From Bacteroidales bacterium (GTDB taxonomy: Bacteria > Bacteroidota > Bacteroidia > Bacteroidales > CG2-30-32-10): DNA of 64,000 nt. Below are positions 54,961 through 62,701 of the stretch, in pieces. Every line of letters begins with the position of its first letter. Position 1 is the first letter of the stretch. A program made the position numbers and the translations under genes. The stretch spans positions 1-64,000 of the forward strand of contig DAOQAK010000005.1 of assembly GCA_035353855.1 (NCBI GenBank), read 5' to 3'. Under the pieces are notes generated by a model that worked only from the letters and a program-made list of their open reading frames with translations, did not search any database and had not been told where the DNA came from.

Positions 54961-55377
54961 ATGAAAAAAATAAATTTACTTCTGGGAACAGGAATAATTT
55001 TTTCTGTTGTAATTTTTTTTAACTCGTGTCAGTTTAGTACAGCACATATTCAAAGTGCTGATCTAGCAAAGGAAGTATCGGGCGGTAATAAAGAAAAAAT
55101 TTCAGAAAATACATTTCACCCGAACGATGGTCCTTTTCATTTTATTGTTTATGTAGCCAATGCACCTTCGGAAACAAAGGTAAAAGCAAGCTGGTATGCA
55201 ATTGATGTGGAGGGTGAGAAAAACAAACTTATTGACGAAAATGAAGTTGTGCTTCAATCATCGGATAATGTTGATTTCAATTTATCATTGCCACGCCAAT
55301 GGCCTATGGGCACATACAGAGTTGACCTTTTCCTTAATGATAAATTAGATAGGTCGGTACAGTTTTATGTGAAGTAA
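54961..55377 (+). CDS. Putative lipoprotein of unknown function
   Basis: The start at 54961 gives a lipoprotein signal (MKKINLLLGTGIIFSVVIF, lipobox FNSC). The mature part, ~115 residues, is beta-like: FHFIVYVANAPSETKVKASW, then AIDVEGEKNKLIDENEVVLQ, and the C-terminal GTYRVDLFLNDKLDRSVQFYV. The C-terminal strand pattern resembles small Ig-like or FixH-like periplasmic modules, but no family can be named. Single gene with its own promoter; a 165-base gene-free gap follows. Confidence 0.65.
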   Translation: MKKINLLLGTGIIFSVVIFFNSCQFSTAHIQSADLAKEVSGGNKEKISENTFHPNDGPFHFIVYVANAPSETKVKASWYAIDVEGEKNKLIDENEVVLQSSDNVDFNLSLPRQWPMGTYRVDLFLNDKLDRSVQFYVK

Positions 55378-55542
55378 GAATTTATACCTATCCGGAAATG
55401 ATTTATTCATAACTTATTTTAAAGGTATTCATGAGCTCACAAGTATGGTTGCAAAAATTTCCTACCCGCTACAAGTCGGGATAAATCGGCATAACAGAAC
55501 CTAAGCACATTTTGCTTTACAAACCTGCTAAGATTCTGTATA

Positions 55543-56457
55543 TCATATACAGAAAATTCCATTTTTTTCGAAAAGTTCAATAATATTTTGAATGCTATCT
55601 GTTGATGGTGGATTTAATTTGTGGAGTTTATAGCACAAGCCGATTTGTTCATATTTATCTTTACCAAGGTTCATGTACGGCAAAAGGTTTAAATATTTTA
55701 ATCCATTTTCTTTTAAGAATGCTGAAATATTTAAAATATTTTTTTCATCATCGGTATAGCCTGGAATTAGCGGAAGCCTTGTTAATAAAGGGATAGTAAA
55801 GGATTTAGTTATTGTTTTAATATTTTTTAAAATTTGTTTGTTGTTTGCATTACAGTATTCCAGGTGTTTTTTTTCGGAAATTATTTTTATATCAAAAATA
55901 AAAAAATCAATGTAAGGTAAACATCTATTAATATTTTCAAATGGAACATTTAAACAGGATTCAACAACTGTCGAGATGCCTTTTTCTTTACATTTTTTTA
56001 ATACAGAAAACGCAAAACCGGGTTGAAAAAACGGCTCACCTCCCGATAATGTAATGCCCCCGTCTTCTCCGAAAAAAGGAATATCTTTTTCAATTTTTTT
56101 AATTAAATCATCGGGGGTAATTTTATAACCACAAATTTGTAATGCTTTATTTTTACATGCCTTAATACATTTGTTATCATTGCAAGTACGGCATTTTATA
56201 AAATCAATTTTTATTTTCTCCTGAAATTTTTTTATTGCATTATTTGAACATGCTTCAATACATAATGAACAATCCTGTTTACATATTTCTGAAAAATACC
56301 GGAGCTGTGGATAAGGATAGATGCTTTCCGGGTTTGAGCACCACAAGCAGTTAAGCGGACATCCTTTAAAAAAAACCAGTGTGCGTATTCCTGGTCCGTC
56401 ATGAACGGAATACGGTTGAATATCGTAAATATAGCCGGATTCAGAAGGAGTACTCAT
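55543..56457 (-). CDS. Glycyl radical enzyme activating protein (radical SAM), for the adjacent enzyme
   Basis: A radical SAM activase that generates the glycyl radical on its partner enzyme. The SAM cluster motif is C33-PLN-C37-LW-C40, directly after the family signature YSVHDGPGIRTLVFFKG. Between about residues 53 and 105 it has a ferredoxin-like insertion with two Cys clusters (CKQDCSLCIEAC; CRTCNDNKCIKAC). GGITLSGGEPFFQPGF marks the SAM-binding region. The 304 residues match these activases. Its ATG overlaps the stop of the upstream glycyl radical enzyme by one base (TAATG), so they are coupled. Confidence 0.92.
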   Translation of the reverse strand: MSTPSESGYIYDIQPYSVHDGPGIRTLVFFKGCPLNCLWCSNPESIYPYPQLRYFSEICKQDCSLCIEACSNNAIKKFQEKIKIDFIKCRTCNDNKCIKACKNKALQICGYKITPDDLIKKIEKDIPFFGEDGGITLSGGEPFFQPGFAFSVLKKCKEKGISTVVESCLNVPFENINRCLPYIDFFIFDIKIISEKKHLEYCNANNKQILKNIKTITKSFTIPLLTRLPLIPGYTDDEKNILNISAFLKENGLKYLNLLPYMNLGKDKYEQIGLCYKLHKLNPPSTDSIQNIIELFEKNGIFCI

Positions 56458-59078
56458 TATATTTTTGTTTCTTCGTATTCAGTTCTTACAATAAGCTCAT
56501 CCTGTATTGCCTTTGATAGTTCAACCCAGTATGCGCTGAATCCGGCAACACGAACAATTAAATCTCTGTATTTTTCAGGATACTTCTGGGCATCTCTAAG
56601 CATTTTTGAATCGACAATATTAAACTGTATATGATATCCACCGAGTTCAAAATATTTTTTTATTAATGAAATTAATTTTTTCGAACCATCAATTCCTTTT
56701 ACAGCAGAAGGATGAATTTTCATATTCAACTGTACCGAGCGCATTTCAACAGAATCAAGCTTTGCCGCACTTCTCAGCATGGCAAGCGGACCATTAATAT
56801 CTGTCCCCGGAAATGGCGATTGTATGGCATCTGCAAGTGTTACTCCCGCAAGCCTTCCATCGGGTGTTGCACCGGTAACCCTTCCGAATGGACCATGAGA
56901 GCTTATTGATAATGCTGCAGAAACCCAATTCAAGCCAAGATAACTTTTCTGGGAAGTAACGGCTTTGTTATATGAATTCCATATTTTAATAAAAATATCA
57001 TCTACATAATCATCATCGTTTCCATACTTTGGAGCATCAAGGAATTTATTATACATATCATCCCACTTGCTGCTTTCTTTTTCCTGTTGTAAGAATGAAT
57101 ATTTTCCTTCATCATCAACCCGTTTATATCCAAAATTATTATCAAGAGCAGATCTTACTTCATCTAATGAATAAATTTTTTCCTCGTAAATATATTTTTT
57201 TAATGCGGCTAAAGAGTTTGCCACATTTACATTTCCCGAACATAGAATGGTAACAGTTTTGTTATAACGTGCTCCGTTATGATCAAGGTCTTTTCCTTTT
57301 TTTATGCAATCGTTTAAAAATGCTGAACCAAATACTAGTGTTTGTCCATGCCTGTGGCAAGCCATAACGTAGGTCCAGTAATCTTCATAGCATTGCACAA
57401 CTTTTAACTGTGCTTTTTCCCAGGCAGTCCATAAGTTCTCATATGTTCCAATATCACCGGGGTCTTCAAAGATTTGAATTTTAGTTCTTGGGTCAATACC
57501 TTTATTTAATAAGCATTCTAAAATTTTTAACTGGTTGATAAAAGCAGGATGGCAGATTCCGTGGCAATTTCCCTGCATCTGAAGTTCAACACAACCACCA
57601 AGTCCGCACATTCGTGCATCTTCAAGTGTAATGCCTTCTTCCTTATGGGTAAGTAATAAATGTTGAATTGCTATTTGGTTATTAAACCATGCAGGATAAC
57701 CGGTTCCGGTTTTAGTACATTCCGCAGCTTTTAGCAAAATATCTTCGGGAGTTTTAGGATCAAGCATTATTCCCATCGTAGGTTGACAAGTAGTAAATGT
57801 AATGCCGGCATCAAGAAATAGCATTTCTAATTCATTTGTTGCGGATTTACCATCAGGAGTTAATCCACCAACTACAAGATGTTGGAATAAATTCATTGAT
57901 GCAAGAGCCGCCCAACTTCGTGGAGAAACAAATTCAATGCATTCAAATTTGAATCGCATTATTTCCAAGAGTTCATGAACTTGTGATTTATTAAGTGCGC
58001 CGGATTCCATATCTTTTAAATAATACGGATATAGTATTTGTCCCCATCTGCCCGGCGAAAGCCCAACTACGGGGCATTCCATTTGTATAAGCAAATGCGT
58101 TATCCATGCAGCTTGCAATGCCTCTTTAAAATTACGTGCAGGTTTCGCAGGAACATTTTCTAGTATGTCTGCAATTTCTTTTAATTCTTTTCGCCTGTTT
58201 TTATCAGGATGTGTTAATGAAAGTTCGAGTGCAAGTTTTTTATAATTATTTACCCACGCGAGTGCACCTTCGCACGCGATGATTACTGAACGCCAGAAGA
58301 TAACTTTTTCTGAAGGTTCCCATCCTTGTAATTTTGTATTTGCAATATTTTCCTTGCATTCTCTTATTATATCATCAAGCCCTCTTTCAATAACCATATC
58401 ATAAGAAGGAATCCACCGGCCTTCCATGATTGACACTACAGACGGAGGAAAAATAAATGATTGAAAACAATTCTGCAAAAAATCATAATCGGGATAATTA
58501 TCTTTCATGAAAGAATCGGAAACATCTTCAATACACTTATTATCCCAGTATTCACAATCGTTTAAAAGCTTTTTTATGTCATCATCATAAATCCCGAAGA
58601 TGCCAAATTGTTTTATATTTTTAACGCCTTTCGAAGCAAAACCGCCGCCCTGAGCTATAGTTGAGCCATCGCCTTTTTCAACATCAGAACCTTCAAATAA
58701 ATGTTTAAAAAATTTCTGACTGTAATTTGTATATGGAATTGCACCTCTCAGGTATTTCGTTTTTTGCATCACCAGCAGCTCATGGTTGTTGATGACAGGT
58801 GTTATATTTTCGAGCAAATGTTTTAAAGCCAATGCACGACGAATGAGAAACGGTTGCCCATCGGCATTCTTCCATCCTTCGGTATATAACAATGTTGATT
58901 CCGGATCGATAAGTACCTGTGCATTCAGGAACATTTTTTTTAATGCTTTTGTTCTTGAAGTCGTTGGCTCTTTTTTAATTTCAATATTTTCAAATTCTGT
59001 ATTATTTTTTTGAATAGGAGGCCACGTGGGTGTTTGCTGCTCCCGTATCATCTGGTTTACATTATTGCTAATTTTCAT
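56457..59078 (-). CDS. Glycyl radical enzyme 1 (PFL-like, substrate unknown)
   Basis: An oxygen-sensitive radical enzyme of the pyruvate formate-lyase/diol dehydratase/decarboxylase superfamily. The start ATG at 59078 (MKISNNVNQM) is preferred over a TTG at 59108. The catalytic Cys496 and Glu498 sit in GLGGCVELQMQG, and the radical site Gly846 in RVAGFSAYWVELS near the C-terminus. The PFL barrel covers most of the protein (RGAIPYTNYSQ; GLSPGRWGQILYPYY; TGYPAWFNNQI; TPDGRLAGVTLADA). The signature GCVEL differs from the GCVEP of choline lyase and glycerol or propanediol dehydratases. No small subunit gene like that of hydroxyphenylacetate decarboxylase is adjacent. The substrate is not assigned. 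Confidence 0.88.
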   Translation of the reverse strand: MKISNNVNQMIREQQTPTWPPIQKNNTEFENIEIKKEPTTSRTKALKKMFLNAQVLIDPESTLLYTEGWKNADGQPFLIRRALALKHLLENITPVINNHELLVMQKTKYLRGAIPYTNYSQKFFKHLFEGSDVEKGDGSTIAQGGGFASKGVKNIKQFGIFGIYDDDIKKLLNDCEYWDNKCIEDVSDSFMKDNYPDYDFLQNCFQSFIFPPSVVSIMEGRWIPSYDMVIERGLDDIIRECKENIANTKLQGWEPSEKVIFWRSVIIACEGALAWVNNYKKLALELSLTHPDKNRRKELKEIADILENVPAKPARNFKEALQAAWITHLLIQMECPVVGLSPGRWGQILYPYYLKDMESGALNKSQVHELLEIMRFKFECIEFVSPRSWAALASMNLFQHLVVGGLTPDGKSATNELEMLFLDAGITFTTCQPTMGIMLDPKTPEDILLKAAECTKTGTGYPAWFNNQIAIQHLLLTHKEEGITLEDARMCGLGGCVELQMQGNCHGICHPAFINQLKILECLLNKGIDPRTKIQIFEDPGDIGTYENLWTAWEKAQLKVVQCYEDYWTYVMACHRHGQTLVFGSAFLNDCIKKGKDLDHNGARYNKTVTILCSGNVNVANSLAALKKYIYEEKIYSLDEVRSALDNNFGYKRVDDEGKYSFLQQEKESSKWDDMYNKFLDAPKYGNDDDYVDDIFIKIWNSYNKAVTSQKSYLGLNWVSAALSISSHGPFGRVTGATPDGRLAGVTLADAIQSPFPGTDINGPLAMLRSAAKLDSVEMRSVQLNMKIHPSAVKGIDGSKKLISLIKKYFELGGYHIQFNIVDSKMLRDAQKYPEKYRDLIVRVAGFSAYWVELSKAIQDELIVRTEYEETKI

Positions 59079-59100
59079 GTGTGATTGTTTTAATAAATAA

Positions 59101-60006
59101 TCAGGCAATTTGACAATTCAAATTATTTTCTAAAAATATTTTTCTTACCGATTCAATTTCTTCAACTCTGTAATTTTCTAATTCCGGCAAAGTGTACGTT
59201 ATTCCGTGTTCTTTATATTTTTCAATTCCTAAAGTGTGGTAAGGCTCAAGACAAATTTCTTTGAGATTATAATTCTTCATCAAATTTATTATATCATAAA
59301 TATTTTGTGAAGTGTCTGTAATACTTGGTATTAAAGGAAAGCGAATGATTATTTGTTTTTCCGAAGCAGAAATATATTTTAAGTTTTCTAAAATTATTTT
59401 ATTCGATTTTCCGGTAAACTTAATATGTTGCTCGTCGTTTATCAGTTTCAGGTCGAACAGAAAGAGGTCGATATAGCTTATACTTTTCTTAATATCTTCT
59501 GTATTGCACCAGCCGCAGGTTTCAACCGCAGTGTGAATATTTTTTGTTTTACATTCTTTCAGCAATTGAAAAAGAAATTCAGGTTGACTGAAAGGTTCGC
59601 CACCTGAAAACGTAACACCACCGCCGGAATTATTGTAAAAAGGAATATCTTTCGAAACAATATCAATAACCTTTTCTACTGAGTATTTTGTTCCTGATAT
59701 TTTCAGTGCTTCGTAATTACAGTTCTCAAAACATTGTTTGTCCCTGCATTCTTCACAAAAATCAAAATTTCGTTTTAAAGTATTTTCGTGAAAAGAAACT
59801 GCGTTTAGCTTGCAGCTTTCAAGACAAGTAAGACAACTTTTGCATTTAAAATCGATATGACGAAGTTGAGGGAAAAAACTTTGTGATTCAGGATTGCAGC
59901 ACCAATCGCATTTAAGCGGGCATCCTTTGAAAAACACGATAGTTCTAATTCCCGGGCCATCGTGAACCGCATAATGTTGTATGTCGAAAATTATTCCTTC
60001 TTTCAT
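59101..60006 (-). CDS. Glycyl radical enzyme activating protein (radical SAM), second copy
   Basis: A paralogue of the activase at 55543. The SAM cluster motif is C29-PLK-C33-DW-C36 after YAVHDGPGIRTIVFFKG, and a ferredoxin-like insertion follows (CKSCLTCLESCKLN; CEECRDKQCFENC), then the region GGGVTFSGGEPFSQPEF. I used the ATG at 60006 (MKEGIIFDIQHY); a longer frame to 60072 is encoded by a dispersed repeat and is not credible. It lies between its presumed partner GRE2 (upstream) and GRE1 (downstream, 22 bases after its TGA stop). Confidence 0.9.
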   Translation of the reverse strand: MKEGIIFDIQHYAVHDGPGIRTIVFFKGCPLKCDWCCNPESQSFFPQLRHIDFKCKSCLTCLESCKLNAVSFHENTLKRNFDFCEECRDKQCFENCNYEALKISGTKYSVEKVIDIVSKDIPFYNNSGGGVTFSGGEPFSQPEFLFQLLKECKTKNIHTAVETCGWCNTEDIKKSISYIDLFLFDLKLINDEQHIKFTGKSNKIILENLKYISASEKQIIIRFPLIPSITDTSQNIYDIINLMKNYNLKEICLEPYHTLGIEKYKEHGITYTLPELENYRVEEIESVRKIFLENNLNCQIA

Positions 60007-60011
60007 TATAA

Positions 60012-60118
60012 AATATTTCTCTGTGTAACTCTGTGGAATTTCTTTGTGTTCTCTGTGGTAAAATAAACTCACATGTGATTAACCACAAAGAGCACAAAGA
60101 TTTTACACAAAGAAAACA
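60012..60118. repeat. CTCTGTG-type dispersed repeat inside the GRE operon
   Basis: Contains TCTCTGTGTAACTCTGTGG, TTCTTTGTGTTCTCTGTGG and, further on, the opposite-strand version AACCACAAAGAGCACAAAG, so that the tract can fold on itself. It separates GRE2 from the second activase gene by 159 bases and resembles the tracts at 11824-11872 and 20058-20162. Confidence 0.65.
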
Positions 60119-60165
60119 AAAGGTTACTTCATACTAGTAATCTCTTGACAAAAAAATAAAATGCA

Positions 60166-62655
60166 TTATAAATTATGTTCCGTTCTCCAAATCACCTGGT
60201 CCTGTAATGCTTTGCTCATTTCAACCCAATAAGCTGAGAAACCGGCAACGCGAACAACCAGGTCCCTGTAATTTTCAGGATGGAGTTGTGCATCTTTCAG
60301 CATCTTGGAATCAACAACATTGAACTGCACATGGAAACCGGGTTTCTGGAAATATGTTTTAATCAATGCCAGTAAATTTTTTGAGCCACTTTCGCCTTTT
60401 AATGCAGAAGGATGAAATTTGAGATTTAATAAACCACCTCGAATTTCAGTATGGTCAACTTTTGATGAAGAACGGATAACAGCTGTTGGCCCGCAAGTAT
60501 CGGTTCCCGGAAACGGTGAAGTAACGCCATCAGCCAATGGTTCACCTTTGAATCGGCCATCGGGAAATGCTTCGCAAACTTTTCCAAAAGGAACAGGTGT
60601 TGATATTGCAAGCATGGACGGGTCGTAAGGTTCACCTAGATAATTTTTTTGTGCTCTTACCCATTCACAATATTCTTCAAATAATTCAAGGAAGATATTG
60701 TCAACATATTCTTCATCATTTCCCCAATGCGGAACAGCCAAAACTTTTTTCCGTAAAGCTTCATAACCCTGCCAGTTATTTTTTACAGCATTCACCATAT
60801 CTTCAAACGAACATACTTTTTCTTCGAAGCATAGTTTTTTAATTGCTGCAAATGAATTGGCAACATTTACAAGCCCTGAAGACAGCGTAGTTATTGAGTG
60901 ATTCAATATAGCGCCGCCATCGTCCATGCATTTTCCTCTCTCAATACAATCGTTTACAAACACCGAACAGAAAATTAACGGAACCGTATTACGGTGTGCG
61001 AGCATCACGTAATTCCAGTATTGCTGCCAGTTTCGGATAGCAACATGCATGATGTCGATATAATATTTTCTTATTTCTTCGAAAGAATTCAATTCTCTTT
61101 CTTCAAACATTCTAATTCCTGTAACCGGGTCAACACCTTTATTCATCATGATGTCGATGATTTTCCCATGATTTACAAAACCTGCCTGTACAATTCCGTA
61201 AGCCATTCCCTGTAATGTAGGTTCGGTGCAACCGCCAATAGCGCTTTTCTTCCGGATTATTTCCAAAGGCAATTTGCTGGTTTTCCATTCATGCTGAATA
61301 TACGTTTTCTGATTAAAGAATGCCGGATAGCCAACACCCGTCTTAACACATTCAGCAGCTTTCAATAAGAATTCATCATCCAGTTTATCGTCCCACCAAA
61401 CAGATAGCGTGGGTTGGGTCATTTGCATATTGATTTGCGCTTGTAAAATTGCAAGTGAAATTTCATTGTTCGATTTTTCATTGCGTTCATCAACCCCACC
61501 AAGAATTAAATTCTGATAAAGGTTACCATGACCAAGTCCTTGCCAGCTAAGGCTTGCAATATATTCGATTTGGGTCATTTTAACAAACATCTCTTCAAAA
61601 AGAGAAACGGCATTTTCAAAAGTACAATCCGGATCATTTTTATAATAAGGGATTAAAACAGCATCCAATCTTCCGGGAGAATATCCAAGATGCGAACCTT
61701 CTATATGTCCGAGCAGATAAGTAAACCAGAAAGCCTGAACTGCTTCACGGAAATTTCTGGGCGTTTCCATCGGAACTCGTCTACAAACTTCAGCGATTTC
61801 TTTCAATTCATTTTTTCGTTGTGCATCGGTTTCATGCGACATTTGTTTTTCGGCTTCAGCAGCATAATTTAATGCAAACTGGATTGCTCCTTTGAGTGCG
61901 GAGATAGCAGCTCTCCAGAAATTCAGTTTTGTGGAATCTTTAATATTTTCAGCCTGGAAAGATTTTATTTTTTCTTCAATCTCGCGAATGATAGCGTTAT
62001 AGCCTTTTCCCAAAGCCATTTCATAATCAAGGATTAATCTTCCTTCTGGGCATGGTTCATGTGGAGCCGTGTATAATCCGATTTTCCAGCCGTTTTCTAT
62101 AAACTCAGCTTGATCGAAATGTGATTTCCAAATACGATCGCCTTGCTCCATGAAACATTTGTTTTCCCAGTATTCACAAATGTTTTTGAATTCCTCATAT
62201 TCATTTGTGGAAATTAAAAATTTTCCGGAAATCAATCGAAGTCCTTTTTCTTCCGCTTCTTTCATGGCATTTGCAATGCCGCCGCCATGGCCTTGTTCCG
62301 CATGTTTCGATTGTGCATCCTGTTCTTCTTTACGCATTTCTTTAAGGAAAGGACCTGCTGCATAATTTGCATAAGGTATTGCTCCGCGAATGAAACGGGT
62401 TTTATTTCCAACAATCAAATCGTTTTTATGAATAACCGGGGTCATATGTGAAAGTGCGTAAGCATGGTCAGTAGCGCGTCTTTCCAGAATTTCCATTCCA
62501 TCGGTTTTTTTATTTGAATCGGTCAGGTATTTGATGTATTCAATATCAACCATGAGCGGAGAATCAAGATAACGTTGTTTGAAATATGATGACCTTTCGC
62601 CGGATGCAGCGCTTTTTATCTCTCTTGGAACAATTTCCATGATTGTGTTTTCCAT
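60166..62655 (-). CDS. Glycyl radical enzyme 2 (PFL-like, substrate unknown)
   Basis: A second PFL-superfamily enzyme of 829 residues. The catalytic Cys476 and Glu478 are in IGGCTEPTLQG, and the radical Gly805 in RVAGFSAYWVEMS. The N-terminal part (RGAIPYANYAAGPF), SPGRLDAVLIPYY, VGYPAFFNQKTY, FPDGRFKGEPLADG and the region around FHPSALKGESGSKNL are shared with GRE1, showing common ancestry. GCTEP is close to the GCVEP of lyase and dehydratase members, but arylacetate decarboxylases, isethionate lyase and others also carry Cys-x-Glu, so the reaction is left open. It follows the aminotransferase gene by 46 bases and is probably in one operon with it. Confidence 0.88.
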   Translation of the reverse strand: MENTIMEIVPREIKSAASGERSSYFKQRYLDSPLMVDIEYIKYLTDSNKKTDGMEILERRATDHAYALSHMTPVIHKNDLIVGNKTRFIRGAIPYANYAAGPFLKEMRKEEQDAQSKHAEQGHGGGIANAMKEAEEKGLRLISGKFLISTNEYEEFKNICEYWENKCFMEQGDRIWKSHFDQAEFIENGWKIGLYTAPHEPCPEGRLILDYEMALGKGYNAIIREIEEKIKSFQAENIKDSTKLNFWRAAISALKGAIQFALNYAAEAEKQMSHETDAQRKNELKEIAEVCRRVPMETPRNFREAVQAFWFTYLLGHIEGSHLGYSPGRLDAVLIPYYKNDPDCTFENAVSLFEEMFVKMTQIEYIASLSWQGLGHGNLYQNLILGGVDERNEKSNNEISLAILQAQINMQMTQPTLSVWWDDKLDDEFLLKAAECVKTGVGYPAFFNQKTYIQHEWKTSKLPLEIIRKKSAIGGCTEPTLQGMAYGIVQAGFVNHGKIIDIMMNKGVDPVTGIRMFEERELNSFEEIRKYYIDIMHVAIRNWQQYWNYVMLAHRNTVPLIFCSVFVNDCIERGKCMDDGGAILNHSITTLSSGLVNVANSFAAIKKLCFEEKVCSFEDMVNAVKNNWQGYEALRKKVLAVPHWGNDEEYVDNIFLELFEEYCEWVRAQKNYLGEPYDPSMLAISTPVPFGKVCEAFPDGRFKGEPLADGVTSPFPGTDTCGPTAVIRSSSKVDHTEIRGGLLNLKFHPSALKGESGSKNLLALIKTYFQKPGFHVQFNVVDSKMLKDAQLHPENYRDLVVRVAGFSAYWVEMSKALQDQVIWRTEHNL

Positions 62656-62701
62656 TATTATTTTCTTTAAAAATGTTTTGAAAAAAATTAGATAATTATT
62701 T

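Noticed and set aside
55378..55542. Gene or RNA between the lipoprotein and the first activase
   Set aside because: No frame, hairpin with T-run or known RNA motif could be recognised.
60007..60072. Longer N-terminus for the second activase from 60072
   Set aside because: The extra residues come from a dispersed repeat; the ATG at 60006 matches the family start.
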